This document shows, piece after piece, positions 61,848 through 64,000 of a DNA stretch of 64,000 nucleotides (positions are counted from its first letter, which is position 1; every line of letters starts with the position of its first letter). The notes below the pieces were generated by a model that saw only the letters and a program-made list of their open reading frames with translations, did not search any database and had not been told where the DNA came from. Source of the stretch: Microplitis mediator (lineage: Eukaryota > Arthropoda > Insecta > Hymenoptera > Braconidae); NCBI RefSeq assembly GCF_029852145.1, contig NC_079970.1:4774001-4838000 (forward strand), in the 5' to 3' direction. A program made the translations under genes and the position numbers.

Positions 61848-62645
61848 CACGGAGAAAAATGTTGGCTCAAAACCTACCAATTTTTATTATGCTGTCGACC
61901 AAACTTGAAATAGAAAGTGAAGCATCCAAAAACTTAGTATGCTCTTATGAAAAATTATTATGCTGCCCCGAGTCAAAAAATAAGTTCGGATTTAAGTCTC
62001 AAAGTTCTCAATGAGGTTTTTGAGGATCAATTTAGAATTTTAAGATTGACAATAGTACAGAAAGTTATCCTAGTTTAGTCCTCAAGGTAGAAGTTACGAC
62101 CCATTTTACCACTTTGAAGGCTAAACTGGAATAACATAATCTGGATTAGAGCCTCAAAATACTCAAAACATACAGGAATAATTTTATCCACATTTGAACT
62201 TCAAAAGTCTTATTCGACGTATTCTTTCCCCTCCCTTTACTGTCTAAAATTTTTCAAAGTCCGAAGTAAAACTTTTCATTCGTGGAGGATTTTGAGGCCT
62301 TAGATATAATTAAAAATCGAGAAATTATTCGCATTTAGACCTCATAGTTCTCATTAAGGACTTTTAGTACTAAAGTAGAGTAGATTTACTTTCTGGGCGG
62401 CAAATAAAATATCAAAAGAATTGAGGCTTTTGAGAATTAAACTAGAATTTTTTTTTTGACTCGGGGCATCACAATTATTATTATGTATGAAAGTAATTGT
62501 TATTAAATCTTATTGATAAGTGTCTCGCGCGTAGTAAGTATTATGATACAGCATAATAGTTTTTTGGATGCTTCTCTTTCTCTTTCAAGTTTGGTCGACA
62601 GCATAATAAAAAATGGTAGGTTTCGAGTGAACATTTTTCTCCATG
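61848..62645. mobile_element. TIR foldback element, split by an insertion
   Basis: The left arm starts CACGGAGAAAAATGTTGGCT. The right arm is its complement ending TGAACATTTTTCTCCATG. The arms share TATGCTGTCGACCAAACTTG and AGCATCCAAAAA. The middle is interrupted by the 499-bp element at 61967-62465. Confidence 0.72.
61967..62465. mobile_element. 500-bp element with CCCGAGTC ends, copy B
   Basis: This is the inverted counterpart of 57940-58439, about 3.5 kb away, with identical terminal octamers. It is inserted in the spacer of the foldback element around it. Confidence 0.8.
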
Positions 62646-63930
62646 AAACCTCGACTACACACGCAGTAACGCCAACTACAATCATCAATGTTTACTACAT
62701 AATTTAGTAGTCAGTACTATTTATGTAGAATCTTTTACCACATATTGGAGTACCCGCTATTGCAATATTTTACTAAAATATTGTGGTTGGAAGAACCAAA
62801 ATTTTTCTGTGCACATCAGCATGATACAGAAATTGGTTGTAAAAATTTTAAGTAGTACAACATTTTATAAATGCGACATGTTTTCAAAGTCCGTTGATGC
62901 ATCATTGGGATTGCGATTATAAAGTGATGTAAATATTTGTTAATGCAGATAAAGAGCTTGTAAATCCGGGACACTGAGGACATGTAATTCCTCACATCTG
63001 GACGGGATTGCTGGTAAATGTACATCGTCAATGCTAGTGGCTTGAGAACCAAGTGAAGAGAAGAGCGGCAGGATCAGATGGGACGAGGATCCAGGTCAGC
63101 TCTCATCGCAGTAATCAAATCTAATCCTTGGGAAGCTTCTGCGTGCTAACTGCTGCCCGATGTATGTCAGCTTAACATATTATACAATCTTAGGACCTGG
63201 AACCTGGACCTCGGGCACACGTTGAACCAGATACGTGTTGCATCTCTTGTACTTTTCGGATAATGTGTTATTCGTAAGCAGAATTAACTGCTCTGTGAGA
63301 TTAAAACTGCGACATATTTATGCAAAGGAGCATTAAAAAATGAACTTATTTAACAATTCAATAGTAATTTGGGTAGTTTATTTTGATGAAGATCGTCGAG
63401 CAATTTTAGCTTTAATGTTAAATCGATAAGTGCTTTCAGAGTGCACTTATTAACTGTTAATTTCGTGAGTTGATTTGAATAATTTATAAATTTAAGCGTC
63501 GAAAAACGAAATCTCTATTTAATATCTGATAACATAAAATGTTTACGAGGCAAAGTAGGTTGAAACCAATTCAAAAAATACATTCTTAAGGTACATGGAA
63601 AGCGGGTAGAAGGAAGAAAAAGAGAGGGTAGATGTTCTGTGAGTAAGAGAATCTTAAGCAATCTCGCATGCAAATCGGCTTTAAAGGAGTGGGAGAAGAT
63701 GGGTTCGACTTCGCCTATACCTTATAACCGATGCTGCGGGATAGAAAGAGCTTTTCAAAAAAAATTTGTTTTCCTGTGATATCGACTTTACGTACATGCA
63801 AATAGTCAGCTGGGTAACTGCATTTCCGGTTACATTTGCATTTCCCAATATACTTTTTTGTTATTTTCTTTCGTTCTTTTTTTCTACCGAGAACAACGTC
63901 ACTATTTTTATGCCACCGAACATAAAGACA

Positions 63931-63976
63931 GAATAATAATAACGATAATAATAATAGTAATAGTAATAATAATAAA
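63931..63976. repeat. (AAT)n microsatellite
   Basis: Interrupted AAT trinucleotide run close to the window edge. Confidence 0.8.
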
Positions 63977-64000
63977 ATATATGTTCCCTGTAATTTTAAG

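Larger units (their letters stand above)
61758..62809. mobile_element. Possible outer element of a nested complex
   Basis: The left boundary CACGAAAAAAATTGTAGTTG and right boundary CAAAATTTTTCTGTG are weakly inverted. Shared GTAGTTG/CAACTAC words occur at the two sides. The boundaries are less certain than those of the elements inside it. Confidence 0.4.
52601..64000. other. Region upstream of the sarcoglycan gene, no gene recognised
   Basis: It contains AT-rich DNA, GC-richer patches at 55.2-55.5, 56.9-57.1 and 59.5-60.1 kb, and the nested repeats listed separately. None of the patches gives a recognisable protein or a consistent splice chain on either strand. They could include promoters or exons of weakly conserved genes. 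Confidence 0.55.

Overview
The window is eukaryotic, visibly AT-rich and gene-poor. Coding exons are interrupted by GT-AG introns, and microsatellites and terminal-inverted-repeat (TIR) elements are plentiful. The one gene I recognise is an insect-type delta/gamma sarcoglycan. An insect, perhaps a hymenopteran, is my best guess at the organism; this rests on gene architecture and repeat texture rather than on a marker gene.

Layout. The sarcoglycan gene runs on the minus strand. Four coding exons (24737-24429, 14022-13833, 12676-12484, 11324-10964) splice with matching phases into a predicted 350-residue type II membrane protein. Two upstream exon candidates lack a usable start codon. One is a 56-nt exon at 50928-50873 with canonical splice sites; the other ends at 52120 with a strong donor. 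If both belong to the gene, it spans more than 41 kb, of which only about 1.05 kb is coding. The second intron is about 26 kb and the third about 10.4 kb.

Everything else is repeat-rich non-coding DNA. At 1-10.9 kb lies the region downstream of the gene, with the 3' UTR, several TIR elements and a possible LINE 3' end. At 10.9-52.1 kb lie the gene and its introns, which hold a long near-perfect hairpin, nested TIR elements and internally repeated elements. At 52.1-64 kb lies upstream sequence in which I see no gene, only repeats including two nested foldback complexes.

Two repeat groups recur. One has ends CAC(T/A/G)G or close variants, usually flanked by a TA (or CA/TG) dinucleotide. The other has ends reading CCCGAGTC or CCGGGTC and strong foldback character. 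Members are inserted into one another, and one makes up about nine tenths of a sarcoglycan intron. No transposase, virus, CRISPR array, rRNA or convincing tRNA was found.
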